DNA of 64,000 nucleotides, from assembly GCF_040656415.1 (NCBI RefSeq), contig NZ_JBFAMC010000001.1, forward strand, positions 62,001 to 126,000. Reading direction: 5' to 3'. Below, piece after piece: positions 7,880 through 16,462 of the stretch; position 1 is the stretch's first letter; every line of letters begins with the position of its first letter. The notes under the pieces were generated by a model that was not told the DNA's origin, did not search any database, and was given only the letters and a program-made list of their open reading frames with translations. The stretch is from Rhodococcus_F sp040656415 (lineage in GTDB: Bacteria > Actinomycetota > Actinomycetes > Mycobacteriales > Mycobacteriaceae). A program made the translations under genes and the position numbers.

Positions 7880-9439
7880 GTGAGGTTGTCCGAGGAACAA
7901 ACCGACCGCGCGTCGGGTGTGCTTCTCGCTACTGCGTCCGGTGATGCGTTGGGTGCGGGCTACGAATTCACGACGCCGAGGCCTGACGCGGTGATCGACA
8001 TGATCGGTGGCGGAGTATGTGCGTCGGCCCCGGGTGAGTGGAGCGACGACACCTCGATGGCGATCGGGATCGCCAAGGTCGCCGCGCGCGGAACCGATAT
8101 CTCCGGTGGACCGGGGCTGGATGCCGTTGCGGCGCAGTTCGTCCGGTGGTACGACTCCGGGACGGCCGACACTAGGAGCCAAACGTCGGCTGTGTTGTCG
8201 AGCAGACCCGCGTCGGCCGACGAGATGCGTAAGATCGCGCGGGCTCTGCCGGGGCGTAAGGGCGGCAACAGTTCGCTGATGCGGACAGGGCCTGTCGCGC
8301 TGGCCTACCTCGGCGACGCCGATGGCTGTCTGCGGGCGGCGCGAGCGGTCAGCCTGCTCACCCACGACGACAAGCGTGCCGTCGAGGCGTGCGAGATGTG
8401 GACCTACGCCGTCCGGCATGCCGTTCTGCACGGCACGTTCGACGGCATACGCAAGTATCTAGCGCGGGCATCGACTGGAGTGCGCGACTATTGGGAGTCG
8501 TTGCTCGACCTGGCCGAGCGGGGTACCCCGGAGCAGTTCCCGAACAACGGTTGGGTCGTCGATGCGCTGCTGACTGCGTGGTGGGCGATAACCACCACCG
8601 ATTCGACCGGTCCCGAGCACCTTCAGCGAGCTCTGGAACAGGCAGTGCGCGCCGGTCACGACACCAGCACCACTGCGGCAATCGCTGGAGGATTACTCGG
8701 GGCCCGGTGGGGTGCGTCGGCGGTCCCGGTCCGCTGGCGCAAGGTTCTGCACGGCTGGCCCGGGTACCGCTCGTCAGACTTGGTGCGTCTGGGCGTGCGA
8801 ACGACGAAGGGAGGCGACAACCGTGAGGGAGGGCGGTCGTCCACGCAGTTGAACAGGCCCGCTAGGTCAGGGGTGACGAGTGAGCGTGCGGCTGTGCAAG
8901 ATCGCCGCAACACCCAAGGAGTACGCACACGCACACCAGTCATCAATATTGTTCATGGTGACATCACCAAGCAGCGGGTGGACGCTATCGTCAACGCGAC
9001 CGATTCCTTGCTGAGCGGCAACGGTGGGGTTGACCGTGCGATCCACCGGTGGGGTGGCCCGGCGCTCCCTGCGGCGTGTCGACGGCTGCGGGCCACGACA
9101 CTGCCGGACGGGCTGGCAGTGGGGGCGGCCATCGCGACGACGGCGGGAAAGTTGCCCGCGAAGTGGGTAATTCACACGGTCGGGCCGGAATACTCGCGCC
9201 AGGAGGACCGCAGCGACGTGTTGCGGGCGTGCTACCGCCGCAGCCTTGCTGTCGCTGACGGACTCGACGCCACCACGGTCGCGTTCCCGCTTATCTCGTC
9301 AGGTACGTTCGGGTGGCCGCGGGCCGACGCTGTGCTGCAGGCTGTCGAAGCAGTGCGTCGAACCCGAACGAACGTCGAGGTTGTCACGTTTGTCGCGTTC
9401 GATCAGATTTTCGCCGACCTACTGCGCCGCACTGTCTGA
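7880..9439 (+). CDS. ADP-ribosylglycohydrolase-macrodomain fusion
   Basis: A 519-residue two-domain enzyme. Residues 1 to ~295 are an ADP-ribosylglycohydrolase (DraG/ARH) fold with the metal motif SDDT at 55-58 and the second metal motif near 261-264. A basic linker follows. Residues ~352-519 are a macrodomain (INIVHGDITKQRVDAIVNAT, GNGGVDRAIH, PLISSGTFGWP). Both parts act on ADP-ribose, so the protein probably removes ADP-ribose from a target and handles the released product. The second metal motif reads DTST where most family members have DTDT, so Ser263 replaces a magnesium-binding Asp. The start is GTG at 7880 with AAGGGGG just upstream. The divergent Nudix regulator supports control by ADP-ribose. 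Confidence 0.85.
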   Translation: MRLSEEQTDRASGVLLATASGDALGAGYEFTTPRPDAVIDMIGGGVCASAPGEWSDDTSMAIGIAKVAARGTDISGGPGLDAVAAQFVRWYDSGTADTRSQTSAVLSSRPASADEMRKIARALPGRKGGNSSLMRTGPVALAYLGDADGCLRAARAVSLLTHDDKRAVEACEMWTYAVRHAVLHGTFDGIRKYLARASTGVRDYWESLLDLAERGTPEQFPNNGWVVDALLTAWWAITTTDSTGPEHLQRALEQAVRAGHDTSTTAAIAGGLLGARWGASAVPVRWRKVLHGWPGYRSSDLVRLGVRTTKGGDNREGGRSSTQLNRPARSGVTSERAAVQDRRNTQGVRTRTPVINIVHGDITKQRVDAIVNATDSLLSGNGGVDRAIHRWGGPALPAACRRLRATTLPDGLAVGAAIATTAGKLPAKWVIHTVGPEYSRQEDRSDVLRACYRRSLAVADGLDATTVAFPLISSGTFGWPRADAVLQAVEAVRRTRTNVEVVTFVAFDQIFADLLRRTV

Positions 9440-9451
9440 AAGTTGCGCGCG

Positions 9452-10180
9452 TCAGCTATCGCCGCGTGGAATTGTGTTCTCACGGATCTTGTTTCGCTCG
9501 ATGGCGTCTCGGAGTCCGCTCGTGCGTTCCGCCAGGGGAAGCGGTTCGACGAGCGCGAAAGTGCAGCCCACCTTTCGTGCGGCTCCGTCGGCTTCCTCGC
9601 TGTCGCCGATCATCAGGGTGCGTGAGGGATCGGCGTCGAGCGCGTCGAGCGCGTATTCGAAAATCTTCGGATCGGGTTTCACCACACCAACCTCGAACGA
9701 GAGTACGAACTCGTCGACGAGGTGCTTTACACCTATGTCGGCAAACGTGGGCCGGATGTCGAAGGCGATGTTGCTGAGCACCCCGATCTTGATTCCACGG
9801 TTCTTGAGCGAGACGAGTACCTCGGCGGTGTCAGGATAGGCTCTCCAACTACGTGGGTTGATCGACCGCTCGTACAGCCCTACGGCCTGGTCTTCTCGCG
9901 CTACACCGGACTTTCGCAGCACCGTGAGGAACGCCTTCCTGTGGAGTCGTGGGTCCAGGTCGCGGTGGGTCCACGCGTAGTGTTCGGCGGCATCCATCTC
10001 AACAGGCTGGCCCACCGGCGCGGTCATGCGCCGCATCAGTTCGGCTTGGTGATGGACGTCGATCGGTTCGCCTTTGTGGTTGATGAAGTCGGCCATCCAA
10101 CTCGCGTCCTCTTCCAGGCGGAAGAGGGTGCCGGAGAAGTCGAAGAGCACTGCATCGAAGTCGATGGAATCTGAGGACAC
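9452..10180 (-). CDS. HAD-superfamily hydrolase
   Basis: A 242-residue HAD enzyme of the phosphoglycolate-phosphatase/dehalogenase type. Motif I is DFSGT near residue 13 (Asp nucleophile; the second Asp is replaced by Ser, common in this branch). Motif II is in VLSNIAFD, motif III Lys in VKPDPKIF, and motif IV is GDSEEAD. An alpha-helical cap lies between motifs I and II. The start GTG at 10178-10180 lies six bases after TAGCCT, suggesting a leaderless transcript. Substrate unknown. It is convergent with the macrodomain fusion. Confidence 0.8.
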   Translation of the reverse strand: MSSDSIDFDAVLFDFSGTLFRLEEDASWMADFINHKGEPIDVHHQAELMRRMTAPVGQPVEMDAAEHYAWTHRDLDPRLHRKAFLTVLRKSGVAREDQAVGLYERSINPRSWRAYPDTAEVLVSLKNRGIKIGVLSNIAFDIRPTFADIGVKHLVDEFVLSFEVGVVKPDPKIFEYALDALDADPSRTLMIGDSEEADGAARKVGCTFALVEPLPLAERTSGLRDAIERNKIRENTIPRGDS

Positions 10181-10437
10181 CTTGTCAGGCTACTGACCTC
10201 GGACTATTTGTGCTCGTGCCGTTGGAACTGGAGTTCACTTGCGGCAGCGGGGTTTCTCCTACCCCAGAGTAGAACTCGACAGTAGAGGTGGACACCGAGG
10301 TTCTTTGCTCGAACGCGTATACTTTTGCCGAAGAGCAACTTTGGGATTGGTATCGATTCGGTGACGAACGTCATCGGGTCGTTAATTTGTGTGGTAGGGA
10401 TGTGCCTACCCGTGAACGACAACGCGCCTATCCGTGG

Positions 10438-10755
10438 ATGACAGCACCGAGTGGCGACACCTCAAAAGGCGGAATCTTGGCGATTGAAGCTCGTAGCGAG
10501 AGCCGCGCATTGCAGAACCTGTCCGCATTGGACGGAGCGATTCAAATTCTGACAACTGCGCGTGGGAACGCGTACAGCACGGATCAGGCTTCAGATGAAC
10601 TCCTCGACACTTCGATGCGACATCAGGTCGATCTCGGAGATCTCGCGGAGGCGCTCGTCGACATCGCTCAGGGCGTCCAGGCTGTCGCTGACGAACGCCG
10701 GCGGGCGCGTGACGTGGTCAGGCAAGAGTGGGGAGCGCTGCTTCAGCTCCTGTGA
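10438..10755 (+). CDS. Small protein with ANTAR-like C-terminal domain
   Basis: About 105 residues from the ATG at 10438; the frame is open upstream to 10288 and the true start is unclear, since no ribosome site stands out. The segment LDGAIQILTTARGNAYSTDQ and the following helices to LAEALVDIAQGV resemble the three-helix ANTAR RNA-binding domain that causes antitermination. An inverted repeat GGTAGG-n6-CCTACC lies at 10393-10410, just upstream. The ANTAR assignment is by eye and tentative. Confidence 0.45.
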   Translation: MTAPSGDTSKGGILAIEARSESRALQNLSALDGAIQILTTARGNAYSTDQASDELLDTSMRHQVDLGDLAEALVDIAQGVQAVADERRRARDVVRQEWGALLQLL

Positions 10756-11054
10756 CGATTGTGCAGGCCAAGTGTCCACGTTTCCCCAGACGAGGACTCA
10801 ATTCGTCAACTGAGGGTAGTGGCCTGGAGTGATAGTCTTGCGGACGTCATCCGGAACTGTCGGACGCGGGAGCGATCGACACGGAGATTTCGATCATCGA
10901 ACTTCGCCGAAGCATCTGCGTGGGTACGAGAAAGTTGCACCGACGAGATCCCCTTCGTCGTAACTGAACTGCCTCTGGATGATGTTCGGTTCCTTTGTCA
11001 CGACACGGCATCTCGACGCCACGGCTCACTCACGCCACTCAACTAGGAGAAGGT
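10756..11054. other. Intergenic region upstream of the alcohol dehydrogenase
   Basis: 299 bases with no convincing gene. One short rightward frame has no ribosome site and an arginine-rich shadow-like composition. The region should contain the alcohol dehydrogenase promoter. An AGGAGAAGG ribosome site sits at 11045-11053. Confidence 0.5.
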
Positions 11055-12161
11055 ATGAAGACCAAGGCCGCCGTCCTGTTCGAAGCAAACAAGCCGTTCG
11101 AAATCGTGGAACTTGAGCTGGACGGGCCGGGCCCTGGCGAAGTTCTCATCAGGTATGTCGCTGCAGGACTGTGTCATTCGGATTTCCACCTGATCGACGG
11201 AGTATTTTCGCCGCGGTTCCCGATCGTCGGTGGTCACGAGGGTTCCGGAATCATCGAAGAAGTCGGCCCCGGTGTCACCAAGGTGAAGCCGGGTGATCAT
11301 GTGGTCTGCAGTTACGTCCCGAACTGCGGGACGTGCCGCTATTGCTCCACCGGCAGGCAGAACCTGTGCGACTTGAGCGAGATGATCCCTCAGGGTTCGA
11401 TGCCGGACGGCTCGTTCCGGTTCCGCTGGGGCAAGGAAGACTGCGGCGCCATGTGCATGCTCGGCACCTTCTCCGAACGGGCCATAGTCTTGCAGCACTC
11501 CGTGGTAAAGGTGGACGACTGGATTCCGCTGGAGGCGGCTGTGCTCGTAGGCTGCGGCGTACCGGCCGGTTGGGGCACGTCGGTGTATGCGGGTGGCGTC
11601 GGTGTCGGTGACACCGTCGTCATCTATGGCGTCGGGGGACTCGGAATCAACGCTGTGCAGGGCGCGGTCAGTGCCGGCGCCAAGTACGTAGTGGTCGTGG
11701 ACCCAGTGGCGATGAAGCGGTCCTTCGCACTCGAGTTCGGCGCCACGCACGCGTTCGCCGACGCGGCCGCGGCCGCAGAGAAGGTCGACGAGTTGACTTG
11801 GGGACAGGGTGCTGATCAAGCACTCATCCTGGTCGGTGTGGTCGACGAAGAGGTCGTCCAGAACGCCACCGCCATCATCGGTAAGGGCGGCACGGTGGTC
11901 GTTACCGGACTCGCGGCCGAGGACGAGCTGACGGTTCATGTCTCGGGTGCCGATCTCACCATGAACCAGAAGACCATCAAGGGCTCACTTTTCGGTTCGT
12001 CCAACCCGCAGTACGACATCGTGCGGTTGCTGAGGCTCTACAATGCCGGACGACTTCGGCTCGACGAGTTGATCACTACCAAGTACACGCTCGAGCAGGT
12101 CAATGAGGGCTACCAAGATCTGTTCGACGGCAAGAACATCCGTGGCGTGATCGTCTATTAG
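11055..12161 (+). CDS. NDMA-dependent (mycofactocin-type) zinc alcohol dehydrogenase
   Basis: A 368-residue zinc-containing MDR alcohol dehydrogenase. Catalytic zinc ligands are Cys40 and His61/Glu62. The four structural-zinc cysteines are at 91, 94, 97 and 105, and the nucleotide-binding motif is GVGGLGINAV. The opening (MKTKAAVLFE) and the lobe around CSTGRQNLCDL match the actinobacterial NDMA-dependent subfamily. In that subfamily the cofactor is held tightly and reoxidised through the mycofactocin system. It oxidises primary alcohols in the cytoplasm. No mycofactocin genes lie in this window. The start is set by AGGAGAAGG four bases upstream, not by the longer open frame. Confidence 0.85.
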   Translation: MKTKAAVLFEANKPFEIVELELDGPGPGEVLIRYVAAGLCHSDFHLIDGVFSPRFPIVGGHEGSGIIEEVGPGVTKVKPGDHVVCSYVPNCGTCRYCSTGRQNLCDLSEMIPQGSMPDGSFRFRWGKEDCGAMCMLGTFSERAIVLQHSVVKVDDWIPLEAAVLVGCGVPAGWGTSVYAGGVGVGDTVVIYGVGGLGINAVQGAVSAGAKYVVVVDPVAMKRSFALEFGATHAFADAAAAAEKVDELTWGQGADQALILVGVVDEEVVQNATAIIGKGGTVVVTGLAAEDELTVHVSGADLTMNQKTIKGSLFGSSNPQYDIVRLLRLYNAGRLRLDELITTKYTLEQVNEGYQDLFDGKNIRGVIVY

Positions 12162-12205
12162 ATGTCGCCGTCACCTGTGATTGGTCGGGCGAGCGCTCGA
12201 GTTCG

Positions 12206-13201
12206 TCAACCACTCACGCGTGCGGAGTGCCACGCGTCGGCGATCAGATCGTAGGACCGCAGCCAGGATTCGGTGTTCTCCGTATAGGAAGCAATGATCA
12301 GCTCGTCTGCCTGTGCGTGCTCGGCGAACTCATCGAGGTAGACCTTGACCTCGCGGGGAGTGCCTATGGCCGCGTAGCGCACCATTTGTCGTATTTGCTG
12401 ACCGGCGGGAGACGCCATGATCAGGTCCAACTCCTCGGGACTGAATGTCTGTCCACGTCCGATCATCTGCACTACTCGTCGTCGAACGGCCGATTCGAAC
12501 TGCCGTTGCGCTTCGGCGGTGGTGTCCGCGGCAATGGCGTTGACGCCTGCGATCACATACGGCTCGGACAGTTGATCGGACGGCTCGAAACGGTCTCGAT
12601 ACAAAGTGACGGCCTCGACGAGCGAGTCCGGTGAGAAGTGGGAGGCGTTGGCGTACGGGAGCCCCAGCTTCGCGGCGAGTTGTGCCCCGAACAGCGAGGA
12701 CCCGAGGATGTACAGCGGGACGTTCGTGCCCTTTCCAGGGACGGCGTCGACGCCGGGCACACGCGACGCCCCTCCGAGGTACGCCTGAAGCTCTAGAACG
12801 TCTTGCGGGAACCGGTCTGCCGAAGTCGCGTCGCGGCGCAGGGCGTACATCGTTTTCTGATCGGAGCCGGGTGCCCGTCCGAGTCCGAGGTCGATGCGGC
12901 CTGGGTGAAGGGTTTCGAGGGTGCCGAACTGTTCGGCGATCGTCAGCGGTGCGTGGTTGGGCAGCATGATGCCACCCGCGCCGAGTCGAATGCTCTGGGT
13001 ATGTGCCGCGACGTGGGCAATCAGGACGCTCGTTGCCGATGAGGCGATCGTTGCCATGTTGTGGTGCTCGGCATACCAGATTCGGCGATAGTCCCGAGTC
13101 TCCGCGAGTTGCGCCAGCGCGACGCTGGCATCGAAGCTGTTGCCGGCCGTGTCACCCTCACGGATATAGGCCAGATCGAGAATCGACAGCACAGCACTCA
13201 C
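12206..13201 (-). CDS. Luciferase-like (LLM class) flavin-dependent oxidoreductase
   Basis: About 331 residues, resembling the alkanal-monooxygenase-like branch that opens with LSILDL. Hallmarks are YAEHHN near residue 50, the GIMLPNHAPL strand and the GRIDLGLGRAPG flavin-site segment. It probably uses reduced FMN (or F420) to oxidise a small organic substrate; substrate unknown. The GTG at 13201 is preferred over the GTG at 13213 because AAAGG lies nine bases before the former and abuts the latter. It is leftward, next to but only distantly similar to the seven-gene array upstream of it. Confidence 0.8.
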   Translation of the reverse strand: MSAVLSILDLAYIREGDTAGNSFDASVALAQLAETRDYRRIWYAEHHNMATIASSATSVLIAHVAAHTQSIRLGAGGIMLPNHAPLTIAEQFGTLETLHPGRIDLGLGRAPGSDQKTMYALRRDATSADRFPQDVLELQAYLGGASRVPGVDAVPGKGTNVPLYILGSSLFGAQLAAKLGLPYANASHFSPDSLVEAVTLYRDRFEPSDQLSEPYVIAGVNAIAADTTAEAQRQFESAVRRRVVQMIGRGQTFSPEELDLIMASPAGQQIRQMVRYAAIGTPREVKVYLDEFAEHAQADELIIASYTENTESWLRSYDLIADAWHSARVSG

Positions 13202-13321
13202 GGACTTCGTCACCTTTCGTCACCGGACAGACGCGAACCTTTAGCCTCGCGCATTACTTCCGAGTGCAACCGCAGAAGCGGCGAGCGTATTCCCGGACGC
13301 GGAGAGCCAGGAAGCCTGGGG

Positions 13322-14305
13322 TCAGGCGTCCACCAGCGGGCGTAACGTGCGTCCGGCCAACTCCACGATCCCGGGCTGGTGGCCGTTGGCCGCGAGGTTG
13401 AGGATGATGCCGTCGATACCCTGGTCGAGAACACGGGTCTTGATCTGTTCGGCGACTTCGTCGGGACCGCCGCAGAACATCCGGTCGGTGGCGGCGGCGC
13501 GTTCGGTGTCCGAGGCCTTGGACAGGTCGATGCCCCGCCTGAGCATGAAGTCGTGCTGGAGTTGCCGGGCGCGATCGCCGCTCTCGTCAAGGAAGACGAA
13601 CGACAGGAAACTGGTTTCGAGAGTGGACCGGTCGCGGCCGATCTCGGCACACCGCTTCTCGAGGGCGTCGAGCTTGCGTGGTAACTCGCTCGCGTTGCAG
13701 ACGATGTTCAAGTGGTCGGCAAATCGGGCGGCGAGGGCGAAGGTTTTCTTCTCGCCGGATCCGCCGAGCATGATGGGTAGATCGTCACGGATGCGGGGTT
13801 CGTTGATCGCGGTTTCGACGTGATACCACTTGCCGTCGAAGGTGGGTCGTTCGCCGCGGAGCATCGGGGTGATGATCTGCAGGGCCTCGTCGAGGCGTTC
13901 GAATCGGTCGGTGAACGTGCCGAATTCGTACCCGTACTGCTTGTGTTCGAGTTCGTACCAGCCGGCGCCGATACCGAGGACGGCGCGGCCCCCGCTGGCC
14001 ACGTCCAGGGTGCTCACCGTCTTTGCGAGCATGGCCGGGTTACGGTATGTGTTGCCGGTGACCAGCGCGGATAGCTGGATCTTCTCAGTGGCCGTGGCCA
14101 AAGCTCCGAGGGTGGTGTAGGCCTCGAGCATCGGTTCGTCGGGCGCACCGAGACCGGGTAGTTGATAGAAGTGGTCCATCACGAGCGCGCAGTCGAAGCC
14201 CGCGGATTCGGCTTCGCGTGCCTGGGCGATGACGGTGGGAAACAGGTCCGCGACGGGGGCGGAGTAACTGAAGTTCGGCATCTGGTAGCCGAGGCCGATG
14301 GTCAT
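13322..14305 (-). CDS. F420-dependent LLM oxidoreductase, array copy 1
   Basis: 327 residues, luciferase-like TIM barrel of the TIGR03560-like F420-dependent kind. The core segment STLDVASGGRAVLGIGAGW is shared by all seven copies. It is the last (most promoter-distal in map terms) copy and the only one starting with ATG. Its copy-specific segments are LPGLGAPDEPMLEAY after the DHFYQ motif, NIVCNASELPRK in the middle and DRMFCGGP near residue 280. It probably transfers hydride from F420H2, or oxidises with F420, on an unknown substrate. A TAACGT box precedes the start by seven bases. Confidence 0.85.
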   Translation of the reverse strand: MTIGLGYQMPNFSYSAPVADLFPTVIAQAREAESAGFDCALVMDHFYQLPGLGAPDEPMLEAYTTLGALATATEKIQLSALVTGNTYRNPAMLAKTVSTLDVASGGRAVLGIGAGWYELEHKQYGYEFGTFTDRFERLDEALQIITPMLRGERPTFDGKWYHVETAINEPRIRDDLPIMLGGSGEKKTFALAARFADHLNIVCNASELPRKLDALEKRCAEIGRDRSTLETSFLSFVFLDESGDRARQLQHDFMLRRGIDLSKASDTERAAATDRMFCGGPDEVAEQIKTRVLDQGIDGIILNLAANGHQPGIVELAGRTLRPLVDA

Positions 14306-14318
14306 GCAATCGACGTTA
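14306..14318 (-). promoter_or_regulatory. Leaderless -10 box of array copy 1
   Basis: TAACGT (14313-14318 on the minus strand) lies seven bases before the ATG, matching the TANNNT -10 spacing of actinobacterial leaderless genes. Confidence 0.6.
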
Positions 14319-14369
14319 CCTGTATTCGTGCGGTTTGTGGCCAGGCAAACGCAAGGTTGCGAGGCCGGC

Positions 14370-15353
14370 TCACGCGTCGACCAGCGGGCGCACCGTGCGC
14401 CCGGCCAACTCCACGATTCCGGGCTGGTGGCCGTTGGCGAGCAGGTTGACGACGATGCCGTCGACACCCTGATCGAGAACGCGGGTCTGCAGTTGTTCGG
14501 CGACCTCGTCGGGTGCGCCGCAGAACATTCGAGCGGTGGCCGCGGCGCGTTCGGAGTCCGAGGCGTTGGACAGGTCTACACCCCGGCTCAACAAGAAGTC
14601 GTGCTGGAGTTTTCGGGCGCGGTCGCCGTTTTCGTCGATGAAGACGAACGCCAGGTAGCTGGCTTCGATCGTGGCCCTGTCACGGCCGATCTCCGCACAC
14701 CGCGCCTCGAGGGCGTCGAGCTTGCGGGGCAGCAAGTTCGCGTTGCAGTTAATGTTCAGGTGGTCGGCGAAGCGGGCGGCAAGGGCGAAGGTCTTCTTCT
14801 CGCCGGTACCGCCGAGCATGATGGGCAAGTCGTCGCGGATGCGGGGTTCGTTGATCGCGGTTTCGACGTGATACCACTTGCCGTCGAAGGTGGGTCGTTC
14901 ACCCCGGAGCATCGGGGTGATGATCTGCAGGGCTTCGTCGAGTCGTTCGAATCGGTCTGTGGGCGTGCCGAATTCGTAGCCGTACTGCTTGTGTTCGAGT
15001 TCGTACCAGCCTGCGCCGATGCCGAGGACGGCGCGGCCACCGCTGGCGACGTCGAGTGTAGACACGGCCTTCGCGAGCATCGGAGGGTTGCGATAGGTGT
15101 TCCCGGAGACCAGCGCGCCCAACTGGATCTTTCCCGTGGCCGGGGCCAGCGCGCCGAGCGCGGTGTTGGACTCTACTACCGGTTCGTCCAGTGCACCGAC
15201 ATTGGACGCTTGATAGAAGTGGTCCTGCATGAACGCGGCATCGAAGCCTGCGGACTCGGCTTCCCGGACCTGGGCGATGACGGTGGGGAACAAGTCCGCG
15301 ACGGGGGCGGAGTAACTGAGGTTCGGCATCTGGTAGCCGAGGCGGATTGTCAC
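14370..15353 (-). CDS. F420-dependent LLM oxidoreductase, array copy 2
   Basis: 327 residues with the array core. Copy-specific features are FMQDHFYQ (Gln before the conserved Asp-His), the loop ASNVGALDEPVVESN, NINCNANLLPRK and ARMFCGAP, plus TPTDRFE where most copies have TFTDRFE. GTG start. A 64-base spacer separates it from copy 1. The divergent loops at otherwise constant positions suggest a different substrate from its neighbours. Confidence 0.85.
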   Translation of the reverse strand: MTIRLGYQMPNLSYSAPVADLFPTVIAQVREAESAGFDAAFMQDHFYQASNVGALDEPVVESNTALGALAPATGKIQLGALVSGNTYRNPPMLAKAVSTLDVASGGRAVLGIGAGWYELEHKQYGYEFGTPTDRFERLDEALQIITPMLRGERPTFDGKWYHVETAINEPRIRDDLPIMLGGTGEKKTFALAARFADHLNINCNANLLPRKLDALEARCAEIGRDRATIEASYLAFVFIDENGDRARKLQHDFLLSRGVDLSNASDSERAAATARMFCGAPDEVAEQLQTRVLDQGVDGIVVNLLANGHQPGIVELAGRTVRPLVDA

Positions 15354-15366
15354 TAGATCGACCGTA
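15354..15366 (-). promoter_or_regulatory. Leaderless -10 box of array copy 2
   Basis: TACGGT (15361-15366, minus strand) stands seven bases before the GTG start. Confidence 0.6.
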
Positions 15367-15410
15367 CCCGGTTGGTGTCCGTCGGGCGGGCGTGTGGGTC
15401 TGACGGTGCG

Positions 15411-16394
15411 TTAGGCGTCGACGAGCGGGCGCAATGTTCGGCCGGTCAGTTCGACGATGCCGGGCTCGTGGCCGTTGGCGATGAGGTTGACGATGATTCC
15501 GTCGATGTCCTGGTCGAGAACGCGGGTCTGTAGTTGTTCTGCGACCTCATCGGGTGCGCCACAAAACATTCGAGAGGTGGCAGCCGCGCGCTCGGTGTCC
15601 GAGGCCTCGGACAGGTCGACACCTCGGTTGAGTAGGAAGTCGTGCTGGAGTTTTCGGGCGCGGTCGCCGCTTTCGTCGATGAAGAGGTATGCCAGGAAGC
15701 TGGTTTCGAGTGTGGACCGGTCGCGGCCGATCTCGGCGCACCGCGCCTCGAGGGCGTCGAGCTTGCGGGGCAGCAAACCCCCTCTGCAACTGATGTTGAG
15801 GTGGTCGGCGAAGCGGGCGGCGAGGGCGAAGGTCTTCCTCTCACCGGTACCTCCGAGCATGATCGGTAGATCGTCACGGACGCGTGGTTCGTTGATCGCG
15901 CTCTCGACGTGATACCACTTGCCGTCGACGGTGGGTCGTTCACCGCGGAGCATCGGCGTGATGATCTGCAGGGCCTCGCCCAGGCGTTCGAATCGGTCTG
16001 TGAACGTGCCGAATTCGTAGCCGTACTGCTTGTGTTCGGGTTCGAACCAGCCGGCGCCGATGCCGAGGACGGCCCGGCCTCCGCTGGCCACGTCCAGGGT
16101 GCTCACGGCCTTCGCGAGCAGGGCCGGGTTGCGGAAGGTGTTGCCGGTGACCAGCGCGGACAACTGGATCGTCTCAGTGGCCGTGGCCAGAGCGCCGAGG
16201 GCGGTGTAGGACTCGAGTACCGGATCGTCGAGGGCACCGAGTGTGGGTGATTGATAGAAGTGGTCCATCAAGAACACACCGTCGAAGCCTGCAGACTCGG
16301 CTTCGCGCGCCTGGGCAATGACGGTGGGAAACAGGTCCGCGGCGGTGTGGCACCAACCGAAGTTCGTCATGTTGTAGCCAAGGCGGACAGCCAC
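15411..16394 (-). CDS. F420-dependent LLM oxidoreductase, array copy 3
   Basis: 327 residues if started at the GTG 16392-16394, which aligns with the other six starts and has the same upstream box; an ATG eight codons further upstream (16418) is possible but breaks that pattern. It has the most deviant N-terminus (MTNFGWCHTAADLFP), the loop SPTLGALDDPVLESY, GWFEPEHKQ in place of GWYELEHKQ, NISCRGGLLPRK and SRMFCGAP. Confidence 0.82.
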   Translation of the reverse strand: MAVRLGYNMTNFGWCHTAADLFPTVIAQAREAESAGFDGVFLMDHFYQSPTLGALDDPVLESYTALGALATATETIQLSALVTGNTFRNPALLAKAVSTLDVASGGRAVLGIGAGWFEPEHKQYGYEFGTFTDRFERLGEALQIITPMLRGERPTVDGKWYHVESAINEPRVRDDLPIMLGGTGERKTFALAARFADHLNISCRGGLLPRKLDALEARCAEIGRDRSTLETSFLAYLFIDESGDRARKLQHDFLLNRGVDLSEASDTERAAATSRMFCGAPDEVAEQLQTRVLDQDIDGIIVNLIANGHEPGIVELTGRTLRPLVDA

Positions 16395-16407
16395 CTGGTC
16401 GACCGTA
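16395..16407 (-). promoter_or_regulatory. Leaderless -10 box of array copy 3
   Basis: TACGGT (16402-16407, minus strand) stands seven bases before the chosen GTG, supporting that start over the upstream ATG. Confidence 0.6.
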
Positions 16408-16462
16408 CTCGTCTCCATTCCGGTACGCCGCGGAGCAGTCGGGGTTCAGGGTTTCGGGTACG

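Noticed and set aside
10204..10422. 72-codon leftward frame between the HAD and ANTAR-like genes
   Set aside because: No ribosome site or domain; an intergenic frame by chance.
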